DNA of 21,947 nucleotides from DASRJX01 sp035649235. GTDB lineage: Bacteria > Acidobacteriota > Polarisedimenticolia > Gp22-AA2. Shown one piece after another: positions 13,973 to 19,939 of the stretch. Numbering within the stretch: the first letter of the stretch is position 1; the number at the start of each line of letters is the position of its first letter. Below the pieces are notes generated by a model, which was given only the letters and a program-made list of their open reading frames with translations, was not told the origin of the DNA and ran no database searches. Where the stretch lies: the NCBI GenBank assembly GCA_035649235.1, contig DASRJX010000112.1:1-21947 (forward strand), given 5' to 3'. The translations under genes were made by a program, and so were the position numbers.

Positions 13973-14446
13973 ATGCAAGGCGATCCGAAGATCCTGCAGC
14001 TGCTCAACCGTGTCCTCCGCAAGGAGCTGACGGGAATCTCCCAGTACTTCGTGCACGCCAAGATGTGCCAGAACTGGGGCTACCAAGTCCTCGCCAAACA
14101 CGCGCGCGAGGAGTCGATCGACGAGATGAAGCACGCCGACACCATCATCGAGCGCATCCTGTTCCTCGAAGGCACGCCGAACATGGCCGAGATGGACAAG
14201 CTCCTCATCGGCGAGGACGTCCGCCGGCAGCTCGAGAACGACCTGGGACTCGAGACGGCCGCCCTCGCGATCCTCCGCCCCGGCATCGAGGTCTGCAACA
14301 AGGCCGGCGACCACGCCACGCGCGAGCTTCTCGAGCACATCATCGTGGAGGAGGAGCACCACGTCGACTGGATCGAGTCGCAGCTGCACCAGATCGGCGA
14401 GATGGGCTACGAGAACTACCTCAGCGTCCAGGTGCGGGCGGACTAG
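13973..14446 (+). CDS. bfr: Bacterioferritin (haem-containing iron-storage protein)
   Basis: This subunit of a 24-mer iron-storage shell oxidises Fe(II) and stores it as a mineral core. It has 157 residues, the family's usual length. All ferroxidase residues are in their standard positions: Glu18, Glu51, His54, Glu94, Glu127 and His130. Met52, the axial haem ligand at the subunit interface, is also present, so this is a true haem-binding type. The ATG is preceded by GGAG at five bases. The frame stays open upstream, but that part crosses the hairpin and the DJ-1 gene on the other strand and is not protein-like. No bacterioferritin-associated ferredoxin is visible nearby. Confidence 0.96.
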   Translation: MQGDPKILQLLNRVLRKELTGISQYFVHAKMCQNWGYQVLAKHAREESIDEMKHADTIIERILFLEGTPNMAEMDKLLIGEDVRRQLENDLGLETAALAILRPGIEVCNKAGDHATRELLEHIIVEEEHHVDWIESQLHQIGEMGYENYLSVQVRAD

Positions 14447-14454
14447 GCCCGCCT

Positions 14455-14901
14455 TCAGCGCTCCTCGATCGCTCTCCCCTCGAACCGCCGGACCGCGTCC
14501 TTGAACGCCGCGTCGAGGGGCCTCGGCCGGGCGGCGGCGTAGTCGTACATCACCTGCACGGTGCGGCCCTGGGCCAGCGGCCGGCCGCTCGTCCGATCAC
14601 GCAGAAGGTATTCGAACTCGAACGACGTACGACCGAACGCCGCCACCCTCAGGTGGCATTCGAGATCGTCGTCCAGCGTCGCCGGGCTCAAGAAGTCGCA
14701 CTCGGCCCGGGCCACGACGTAGGTGCGAATGCGCTGCGACTCCGCCTCTCCCAGATTCCGCCAGTAGTGGGCCCGCGCCACCTCGAAGTAGGTCAGGTAC
14801 ACGGCGTTGTTGACGTGCCCCATCATGTCGACGTCCCGGAACCGGACCTCGATCGGGGCCTGGCAGCGGAACGCCTCCGGGACCAGCCGCGGTCTCACCA
14901 C
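14455..14901 (-). CDS. Acyl-CoA thioesterase, hotdog fold (YbgC/FadM-like 4HBT)
   Basis: The 148-residue single hotdog domain contains the 4HBT signature RFRDVDMMGHVNNAVYL (20-36), with Asp25 as the likely catalytic residue. Such enzymes hydrolyse acyl-CoA thioesters and act as dimers or tetramers; the acyl substrate cannot be predicted. The start is GTG at 14901, or the adjacent GTG at 14898, which would form a GTGA overlap with the SDR stop. There is no clear ribosome site, so translation is probably coupled to the SDR gene. It is the last gene of a four-gene operon and ends eight bases from the convergent bacterioferritin stop. Confidence 0.88.
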   Translation of the reverse strand: MVRPRLVPEAFRCQAPIEVRFRDVDMMGHVNNAVYLTYFEVARAHYWRNLGEAESQRIRTYVVARAECDFLSPATLDDDLECHLRVAAFGRTSFEFEYLLRDRTSGRPLAQGRTVQVMYDYAAARPRPLDAAFKDAVRRFEGRAIEER

Positions 14902-15695
14902 ATCGCCGCCCCGCCGTCCAGGTTGATCGCCTGGCCGGTCATCCCCGCTCCGTCCTCCGAGGCCAGGTAGAGCGCCAGGCGCGCCACCTCCCGCGCCTCC
15001 ACGAACCGGCCGAGGGGAACCGCCTGCTCGCGCTGGCGGCGGAACTCCTCCGGGGAGGTCCCCAGACGCTGCGCGCCCGCCTGGAGGCCCTGACGCGCCA
15101 TCTCCGTGTCGACCCAGCCCGGACAGATGGCGTTGACGGTGATCTTCTTCGGGGCCAGTTCCAGCGCCAGCGCCTTGGTGAGGCCGATCACGCCGTGCTT
15201 GCTGGCGCAGTAGGCCCCGTAACCCGGGACGCCGAACTTCCCCAGGACCGACGACAGGTTGATGATCCGCCCGCGCCCGTCCTCCGGCATGTGCGGGACC
15301 GCCTCGCGCGTGCAGAGGTAGACGCCGGTGAGGTTGGTGTCGAGGATGTCGCGCCAGCGCTTGTCGATCTCCTCCGGCGGGCTGGCGTCGCCGCCTCCCG
15401 CCACGGGCGTCAGGCCGCTCACCCCGGAATTGTTGACGAGGATGTCGATGCGGTCCCAGACCTCCACCACGTTGCCGATCAGGACTTCCACCTCGTCTTT
15501 GTCGCGGACGTCGCAGCGGAAGGGCACGATGCGATGGTCCCCCTGGTTGATCTCCATCGTGACGGTCTGGAGGAGCTTCGTGTTGCGCGAGGCGACCGCC
15601 ACCCTCGCTCCCTCGCGGTAGAACAACTCGGCGATCGCCCGGCCGATGCCCCGTCCGCCGCCCGTGACCACCGCCACCCTGCCCTCGAGCTGCAT
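14895..15695 (-). CDS. Short-chain dehydrogenase/reductase (FabG-like SDR)
   Basis: The 266-residue classical SDR has the Rossmann motif TGGGRGIG (11-18), NNSG (88-91), catalytic Ser149, and Tyr162-x3-Lys166 (YCASK). Asn121 in the DTNLTGVYL stretch completes the tetrad. The Arg37 after the second strand (ASRN) suggests NADP(H). Typical reactions are 3-oxoacyl or other ketone reductions; the substrate is not known. The ATG at 15695 overlaps the Nudix stop by one base (TGATG) and has AGGAGG five bases upstream. The frame is open much further upstream, but that stretch belongs to the Nudix gene in another frame. The thioesterase that follows makes acyl-chain metabolism plausible. Confidence 0.9.
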   Translation of the reverse strand: MQLEGRVAVVTGGGRGIGRAIAELFYREGARVAVASRNTKLLQTVTMEINQGDHRIVPFRCDVRDKDEVEVLIGNVVEVWDRIDILVNNSGVSGLTPVAGGGDASPPEEIDKRWRDILDTNLTGVYLCTREAVPHMPEDGRGRIINLSSVLGKFGVPGYGAYCASKHGVIGLTKALALELAPKKITVNAICPGWVDTEMARQGLQAGAQRLGTSPEEFRRQREQAVPLGRFVEAREVARLALYLASEDGAGMTGQAINLDGGAAMW

Positions 15696-16240
15696 CAACG
15701 CCTCCTCTCCTCGGACTCCAGGAAATCGCGCAGCGCCTCTCCCGTGCTGCGGAAGGCCAGATCGTCCCACGGGATGGCCTCCTCTGCGAAGGCTCGCACC
15801 TCGAGAGCCTCCTCCCCGCAGGACAGCTCCCCGCCCATCACGTCCGCGGCATACACCAGGACGATCACCGGCCGGCCCTCGTAGGAGTAGGCGTTCACGA
15901 GACGGCCGATGCGGAGATCGAGGTGGACCTCCTCGAGCGCTTCGCGCCGGGCCGCCCCCTCGAGCGTCTCGCCGCGATCGACATAGCCTCCCGGGAAGAC
16001 CCACCGGCCGTAGCCCGGCTCGATGGCGCGCCGCAGGAGCACGATGCCGCCGTCCAGGCGGCAGATGGCCCCGACGGCGACCTTCGGGTCCAGGTAGAAG
16101 ACGAAGTCGCACTCCGCGCACACCCGGCGCGGCGGATCGTGCCGGAAGACGACGCGCTCTTCCAGCCGGCCGCCGCAGCGCGGGCAGTGCCTGTACGGCC
16201 CTGTCCCGTCGTCGTGGTGCACGACCTCCTCGACGCTCAT
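15695..16240 (-). CDS. Nudix hydrolase with N-terminal zinc ribbon
   Basis: The 181-residue protein opens with a zinc ribbon, Cys19, Cys22, Cys41 and Cys44 (CPRC and CAEC). The Nudix box follows at 85-107: GYVDRGE, then REALEEV, with the metal-binding glutamates 100, 103 and 104 in place; the box's usual late glycine is His106. Enzymes of this build cleave nucleoside diphosphates linked to another group, such as ADP-ribose or NADH. It lacks the NudC length and SQPWPFP motif, so NADH specificity is not indicated. ATG at 16240 overlaps the methyltransferase stop (ATGA). Confidence 0.88.
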   Translation of the reverse strand: MSVEEVVHHDDGTGPYRHCPRCGGRLEERVVFRHDPPRRVCAECDFVFYLDPKVAVGAICRLDGGIVLLRRAIEPGYGRWVFPGGYVDRGETLEGAARREALEEVHLDLRIGRLVNAYSYEGRPVIVLVYAADVMGGELSCGEEALEVRAFAEEAIPWDDLAFRSTGEALRDFLESEERRR

Positions 16241-17022
16241 GGCCGCGCCGCCACGAGGAGCCGGCTGAGCCTCGCGAATTTCAGCCGGCCCTCCTCGAGG
16301 AAGACGCGCCTCCCGCCGCGCGGCGCCGTGAGGCCGTCCTGCATCAGCTGACGCGCCCGCTCCTTCGCCGCCGGCGGGGGGAAGGCGCGGTCCATCCACT
16401 CGTCGAAGTCGATGCGCATCTCGAATTCCGTCTCCTCCGTCGGACCGAGCCCGGTCTGCTCCAGCAGGCAACGGAACTCGCGCGGCGTCAGCGTCCTGAC
16501 GTGGGCCCGATCCCTCAGCCGCTCGATCACCTCGTGCTCGTCCCGATCGATGAGGTCCTCGGGAGCCACCATGTCCTCGATCACCACGCGCCCGGCGCGG
16601 CGCGTCACCCGGGCCACCTCCCGCAGGACCGCGGGCGGGTCGAGAAAATGGTGGAAGGCGTTCCGGCAGACGACGAAATCGAACGCGCCGTCCCTGAACG
16701 GCAGCCGTCCCGCCTCGGCCCGCACCCGATCGATTCCGGAGCCTTCGCCCGGGGCGTCGCGCCCGTCGCCCGCGTCGTCGGCCTGCAGCAGCATCTCCAT
16801 CGTCAGGTCGGCGCCCACCACCCGGGCGCCCCGCGCCGCGAGCGCCCTGGCCACGAGGCCCGGCCCGCAGGCGACGTCCAGGCCGCGCTCCCCCGCTTCC
16901 GGCGCCACGCGGTCGACGAGCCGCCGCAGACGCTCCTCGTCGCGGTGCAGGGCGCTCCTGGCGAACATCCTGGCCTGGCGGCCGAAGGCCTCCACGATCT
17001 CCGCCCGCCGGTCGGTCGCCAT
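16237..17022 (-). CDS. SAM-dependent methyltransferase, class I (UbiE-like)
   Basis: The 261-residue protein has a Rossmann-type methyltransferase domain at about 44-180. Motif I is LDVACGPG (48-55), the ribose-binding acid is Asp72 (GADLT), and there is a LPFRDGAFDFVVCRNAFHHF block typical of the UbiE/COQ5 group. The C-terminal 90 residues, with FDEWMDRAFPPP, recall Methyltransf_11 proteins of unknown substrate. The ATG has GGAGGA seven bases upstream and a TAGAAT -10 element about 24 bases upstream. It opens the operon methyltransferase > Nudix > SDR > thioesterase. Despite the UbiE likeness I would not assign quinone methylation without a phylogeny. Confidence 0.87.
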   Translation of the reverse strand: MATDRRAEIVEAFGRQARMFARSALHRDEERLRRLVDRVAPEAGERGLDVACGPGLVARALAARGARVVGADLTMEMLLQADDAGDGRDAPGEGSGIDRVRAEAGRLPFRDGAFDFVVCRNAFHHFLDPPAVLREVARVTRRAGRVVIEDMVAPEDLIDRDEHEVIERLRDRAHVRTLTPREFRCLLEQTGLGPTEETEFEMRIDFDEWMDRAFPPPAAKERARQLMQDGLTAPRGGRRVFLEEGRLKFARLSRLLVAARP

Positions 17023-17045
17023 CTTGTCTCCTCCAACAGGCGTCG

Positions 17046-17051
17046 ATTCTA
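17046..17051 (-). promoter_or_regulatory. -10 element for the methyltransferase operon
   Basis: TAGAAT on the minus strand, giving a leader of about 17 bases that still contains the GGAGGA ribosome site. No clear -35. It lies in a 125-base divergent gap that also holds the promoter of the exported-protein gene. Confidence 0.4.
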
Positions 17052-17127
17052 CCTAAAGGCGGCGTCCCCGGAACATGGCTCGGGGCGCGGATCGCGGCGC
17101 CGGCCGAGGAGGAGGGCGCGTTTCGCG

Positions 17128-17136
17128 TGCTATACT
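17128..17136 (+). promoter_or_regulatory. Extended -10 promoter for the exported-protein gene
   Basis: TGC-TATACT is an extended -10 with five of six consensus bases. It ends 11 bases before the ATG at 17148, so transcription would begin about five bases before the start codon. No ribosome site lies between. Confidence 0.5.
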
Positions 17137-17147
17137 GCGGCTCCCCG

Positions 17148-17786
17148 ATGCGGCTTTCCCTGATTCTGCTCGCGTTGGCGATGGCCTCCCCTCCGGAGGA
17201 CGGACGGGCGTCCGTGCCGCCGGCCCAGGGCTCCGCCCCGGCGGAGGCCATCCAGTTGCATCTCGGCGTGCCGGGGCTCGTCTACATCGGCCAGCCGCTC
17301 TCCGAGTTCCTGGCCAAGTTCCCGACCGCATCGACCAAGCCGGTCCCGGGCCAGCCGGAGATCGTCAAGCTGCAGGTCCCTGACCAGGGGATCTCCTGCC
17401 TGGCGATGGGCCGGACGCCGCCCTCGATGACCATCGAGTCGATCGGGTTCAACTTCGGCGCTCCTTACGAAGGGGTCCTGGGTGGCCGGCGGCGCACCGT
17501 GGAGGGGATCGGCGGCGGCTCCACGGTCAACGATCTACTCGGCTCCTACGGTCGGCCGACCGGGACCTCGACCGAGGGCCCCGAGGGGTGGCCGTCGCGG
17601 CGCAAGTCGGCCGCCGACGACCCGGGCGCGCCGGTGCGGCACCACTACCAGAGCGCCGACGGCACCGTGACGACCTACTTCGTCATCGAAGGCCACGAGG
17701 TCGTGCGCATGGCGATCACGCGCCCGGCCGAGATGGAGAAGCACCTCTCGAAGCGGCCTCCGGCCGGCGCCCCGCAGGGCCCTTAG
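17148..17786 (+). CDS. Unidentified exported protein
   Basis: The 212-residue protein starts MRLSLILLALAMASPPEDG, a short signal peptide, so it is probably periplasmic or secreted. No lipobox cysteine is seen. I do not recognise the family. The mature part is rich in Gly and Pro and contains two similar segments, IGQPLSEFLAKFPTAS (about 44-59) and GGSTVNDLLGSYGRPTG (about 119-135). Each has the shape of the G-x-x-(L/V)-x-x-(L/F)-L-x-x-(Y/F)-G-x-P turn-helix seen in SmpA/OmlA-like domains. It ends with a strand pair, TVTTYFVIEGHEVVRMAITRP. ATG at 17148 is chosen because the signal peptide starts there; a GTG at 17127 would fall inside the promoter. It stands alone, divergent from the methyltransferase operon. 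Confidence 0.72.
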   Translation: MRLSLILLALAMASPPEDGRASVPPAQGSAPAEAIQLHLGVPGLVYIGQPLSEFLAKFPTASTKPVPGQPEIVKLQVPDQGISCLAMGRTPPSMTIESIGFNFGAPYEGVLGGRRRTVEGIGGGSTVNDLLGSYGRPTGTSTEGPEGWPSRRKSAADDPGAPVRHHYQSADGTVTTYFVIEGHEVVRMAITRPAEMEKHLSKRPPAGAPQGP

Positions 17787-17831
17787 TCGCCGGGGCCCCA
17801 GGACGGCCTCCCAGCGCGGATTTCTCACCGC

Positions 17832-19019
17832 CTAGGCGCCCGGCCGCGACGGGCGCGCCGTCGAGGCCAGCGCCCCCCGGATCGCGAGCCCCAGGCAGCA
17901 GGCCGCGAGGATGCCCGCCGACACGAGGTAGGGGAAGCTCGGGTCCCAGCCGTAGACGCAGCCCGCGAGGATCGGCCCCAGGATCCTGCCGAGCGAATCG
18001 AACGAGTCCATGACCCCGATGGCCGCCCCCTGTCCCGCCACGGTCCTCTTGGACATCAGGGAGGCGTTTGTCGGGCGCATCACCTGGCTGCCGACGCCGC
18101 TCAGGACGAGCGCCGCGGTCATCGCGACGCGCTCCGTGGCCAGGGACACGAGCACGAATCCGGCCGTGTTCAGGAGCAGCCCCCCGCAGAGCACGGCCTC
18201 CTCGCCAAAGGCATTGATGAGCCGCCCGAGCCCGAACCCCTGCACCAGGAAGACCGCCGTGCCCATGAACAGGAACATCCAGCCCATCTCGCTGGCGCCC
18301 ATGGCGAGGCGGTCGCGCAGCAAAAGCGGGAAGGTGGTCTCGAGCGCCGCCATGGCGAACGGCGCGCTGAACGCGACGACGTAGAACGGTGCGAGCGTCC
18401 GCGACAGGGCCCTCCAGGGCGCCGGCAGCCCGCGAGGCGACCGCGGCGACTGCGCCGCGCCGCGGCGCGGCAAGCTCTCCCGCAACATGAGGATCGCGGC
18501 CAGGCCGGTGGCGAAGTTGACGGCCGCGGCGACCAGGAACGGCGTGGCGTGCCCGAAGCGCGACAGCGTCCCGCCAATCCCGGGACCGAAGATGAAGCCG
18601 AGCCCCATCGCGGCCCCCATCGCCCCCATGCCGCGCCCGCGGCTCCGCTCGTCGGTGACGTCGGCGACGTAGGCCATCGCCGTCGGCAGCGCGGCCGACG
18701 ACATCACGCCCGAGAGCGCCCGCGCGGCATACAGCTGCCACAGATCGACCGCCACGCCGAAGAGCAGCAGGCCCGCCCCGCCGCCGAACAGTCCCGCGAG
18801 GAGGATCGGTCGGCGGCCGATCCGATCCGACAGGTGGCCCCAGAGTGGCGCCAGCAGGAACTGCATCAGGGAGTAGAGCGCGAACAGCAGGCTGATCTGG
18901 GCGGGCGAGGCGTGCAGCTCGGCGGCGCGGTAGGCGATGTTGGGGATGATGATCCCCACGCCGAGCATCACCATGAAGAGCGTGCCGAACAGAATCGTCA
19001 GCGCCTTCCGGTCGAGCAC
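17832..19019 (-). CDS. MFS exporter, DHA1 drug-efflux type (TetA/Bmr-like)
   Basis: The 395-residue inner-membrane antiporter has twelve predicted helices. Motif A GHLSDRIGRRP (61-71) and the exporter-specific motif C GFIFGPGIGG (141-150) in helix 5 place it in the proton-driven drug efflux group. The YAARALSGV stretch (97-105) is motif B. The substrate is unknown, and tetracycline resistance should not be assumed. The start is GTG at 19019, with GGAGA six bases upstream. A near-perfect sigma70 promoter (TTGACA-17-TATCAT) implies strong expression; no adjacent TetR-type repressor gene is present. It is convergent with the exported-protein gene. Confidence 0.88.
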   Translation of the reverse strand: MLDRKALTILFGTLFMVMLGVGIIIPNIAYRAAELHASPAQISLLFALYSLMQFLLAPLWGHLSDRIGRRPILLAGLFGGGAGLLLFGVAVDLWQLYAARALSGVMSSAALPTAMAYVADVTDERSRGRGMGAMGAAMGLGFIFGPGIGGTLSRFGHATPFLVAAAVNFATGLAAILMLRESLPRRGAAQSPRSPRGLPAPWRALSRTLAPFYVVAFSAPFAMAALETTFPLLLRDRLAMGASEMGWMFLFMGTAVFLVQGFGLGRLINAFGEEAVLCGGLLLNTAGFVLVSLATERVAMTAALVLSGVGSQVMRPTNASLMSKRTVAGQGAAIGVMDSFDSLGRILGPILAGCVYGWDPSFPYLVSAGILAACCLGLAIRGALASTARPSRPGA

Positions 19020-19051
19020 GCGTCTCTCCAGGGCTTTCGCGGGAAGGGCCG

Positions 19052-19080
19052 ATGATAGGGGCGCTCCGGCAGGCTGTCAA
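19052..19080 (-). promoter_or_regulatory. Near-consensus sigma70 promoter for the MFS exporter
   Basis: TTGACA (19080-19075), 17-base spacer, TATCAT (19057-19052) on the minus strand. This is the best-matching promoter in the window. The transcript would start near 19045, leaving a 25-base leader with a GGAGA ribosome site. Confidence 0.72.
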
Positions 19081-19095
19081 CTCGGCCGGCGCCCA

Positions 19096-19122
19096 CCCGG
19101 CCGCCGCGGGACGGCGGCCGGG
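19096..19122. terminator. Perfect 11-bp hairpin after the membrane-protein gene
   Basis: CCCGGCCGCCG (19096-19106) and CGGCGGCCGGG (19112-19122) pair perfectly around a five-base loop. It lies 33 bases after the membrane-protein stop and 15 bases before the exporter's -35, so it may end the subtilase operon and insulate the exporter promoter. No T run follows, so intrinsic termination in the E. coli sense is uncertain. Confidence 0.5.
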
Positions 19123-19155
19123 CGCGAGATCCTTCGGTGACGGAGGGACCGGGGC

Positions 19156-19929
19156 CTAGGCTGCGGAGTCCTGCCGGGTGGGCCGCGCGCCGGGCGAGGC
19201 GGCGGCCAGGCGGTCCAAGCAGGCGCGGTAACCGAGGTACAGCAGCGGCGGGAAGGGTACGACGGCCAGGAGCGAGCCGTCACCCACCTGCCGCACGGCG
19301 ATGAACAGCGCCGCCGCGGCGGCGGACCCGACGAGGTATCCCGTCCCGGCCCAGGGGAGCGATCCCTGCCAGATGGCCGTGAGGGAGACCCCTTCTTTGA
19401 GCGCGACGACCACCGAGACCAGCAGCGTGTTGAGCAGGTACTGGGCGCCGGCGAGGAGGAGCGTCGGCAGGACGAGGGTCGCAGGGTCGAGAGGTCCGGC
19501 GGCGGACCGCGCGCCGTCGGGCAGGATCAGCCAGACGAGGCGCGACGAGAGGTGGACCGAGATCGCCATGGCCGCCGTATTGAACACGCGCTTGTACCAC
19601 GCGGCCGACGAGCGCGGCGAGGAGGCGCAGCCATCCAGCGCCGCCAGGAGCGTCGCCAGGTCGGTGCCGAACACCCAGACCGAGATGAAGATGAGGATGT
19701 CGGAGAAGGACACCTTGCAGCAGGCCATCGGCAGCCTCACCGACAGCCGCCCGGCCAGGACCGTCAGCACGGCCAGGCCCAGCCAAGCCAGGTGCCTCGA
19801 CTCCAGTCCCGCGGCCACGGTGTGCTGCAGGCTGGTTCCGATGATCCCCGCTCCGACCGCCGCCACCGCCGCGATGAACAGGTTCGCTTTCATGTCCGCC
19901 GTCCTGTGAGGGTTCATGTGAGTGTTCAT
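19156..19929 (-). CDS. Seven-helix membrane protein resembling a sensor domain without an output domain
   Basis: The 257-residue protein has about seven hydrophobic helices, the first at IAAVAAVGAGIIG. It contains a VSFSDILIFISVWVFG stretch, RVFNTAAMAISVHLSSRLVWL, and a last helix ending PLLYLGYRACLDRL. This order of segments is what I recall from the membrane-sensor (MASE-like) N-termini of acidobacterial HD-GYP and similar signalling proteins. There the cytoplasmic output domain begins right after the last helix; here the protein stops about 20 residues later with a polar tail. ATG at 19929 (GAGGGGG upstream) is preferred. ATG at 19893, with AGGA nine bases upstream, would begin at MKANLF and is also possible. 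It starts ten bases after the subtilase stop, in the same operon. Ligand and role are unknown. Confidence 0.68.
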   Translation of the reverse strand: MNTHMNPHRTADMKANLFIAAVAAVGAGIIGTSLQHTVAAGLESRHLAWLGLAVLTVLAGRLSVRLPMACCKVSFSDILIFISVWVFGTDLATLLAALDGCASSPRSSAAWYKRVFNTAAMAISVHLSSRLVWLILPDGARSAAGPLDPATLVLPTLLLAGAQYLLNTLLVSVVVALKEGVSLTAIWQGSLPWAGTGYLVGSAAAAALFIAVRQVGDGSLLAVVPFPPLLYLGYRACLDRLAAASPGARPTRQDSAA

Positions 19930-19939
19930 CGGCGCCCCC

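Noticed and set aside
17769..17798. GGGCCC/GGGGCCCC inverted repeats between the convergent exported-protein and exporter genes
   Set aside because: Short, overlapping the end of the coding sequence and lacking a T run; self-complementary GC words are common here by chance.
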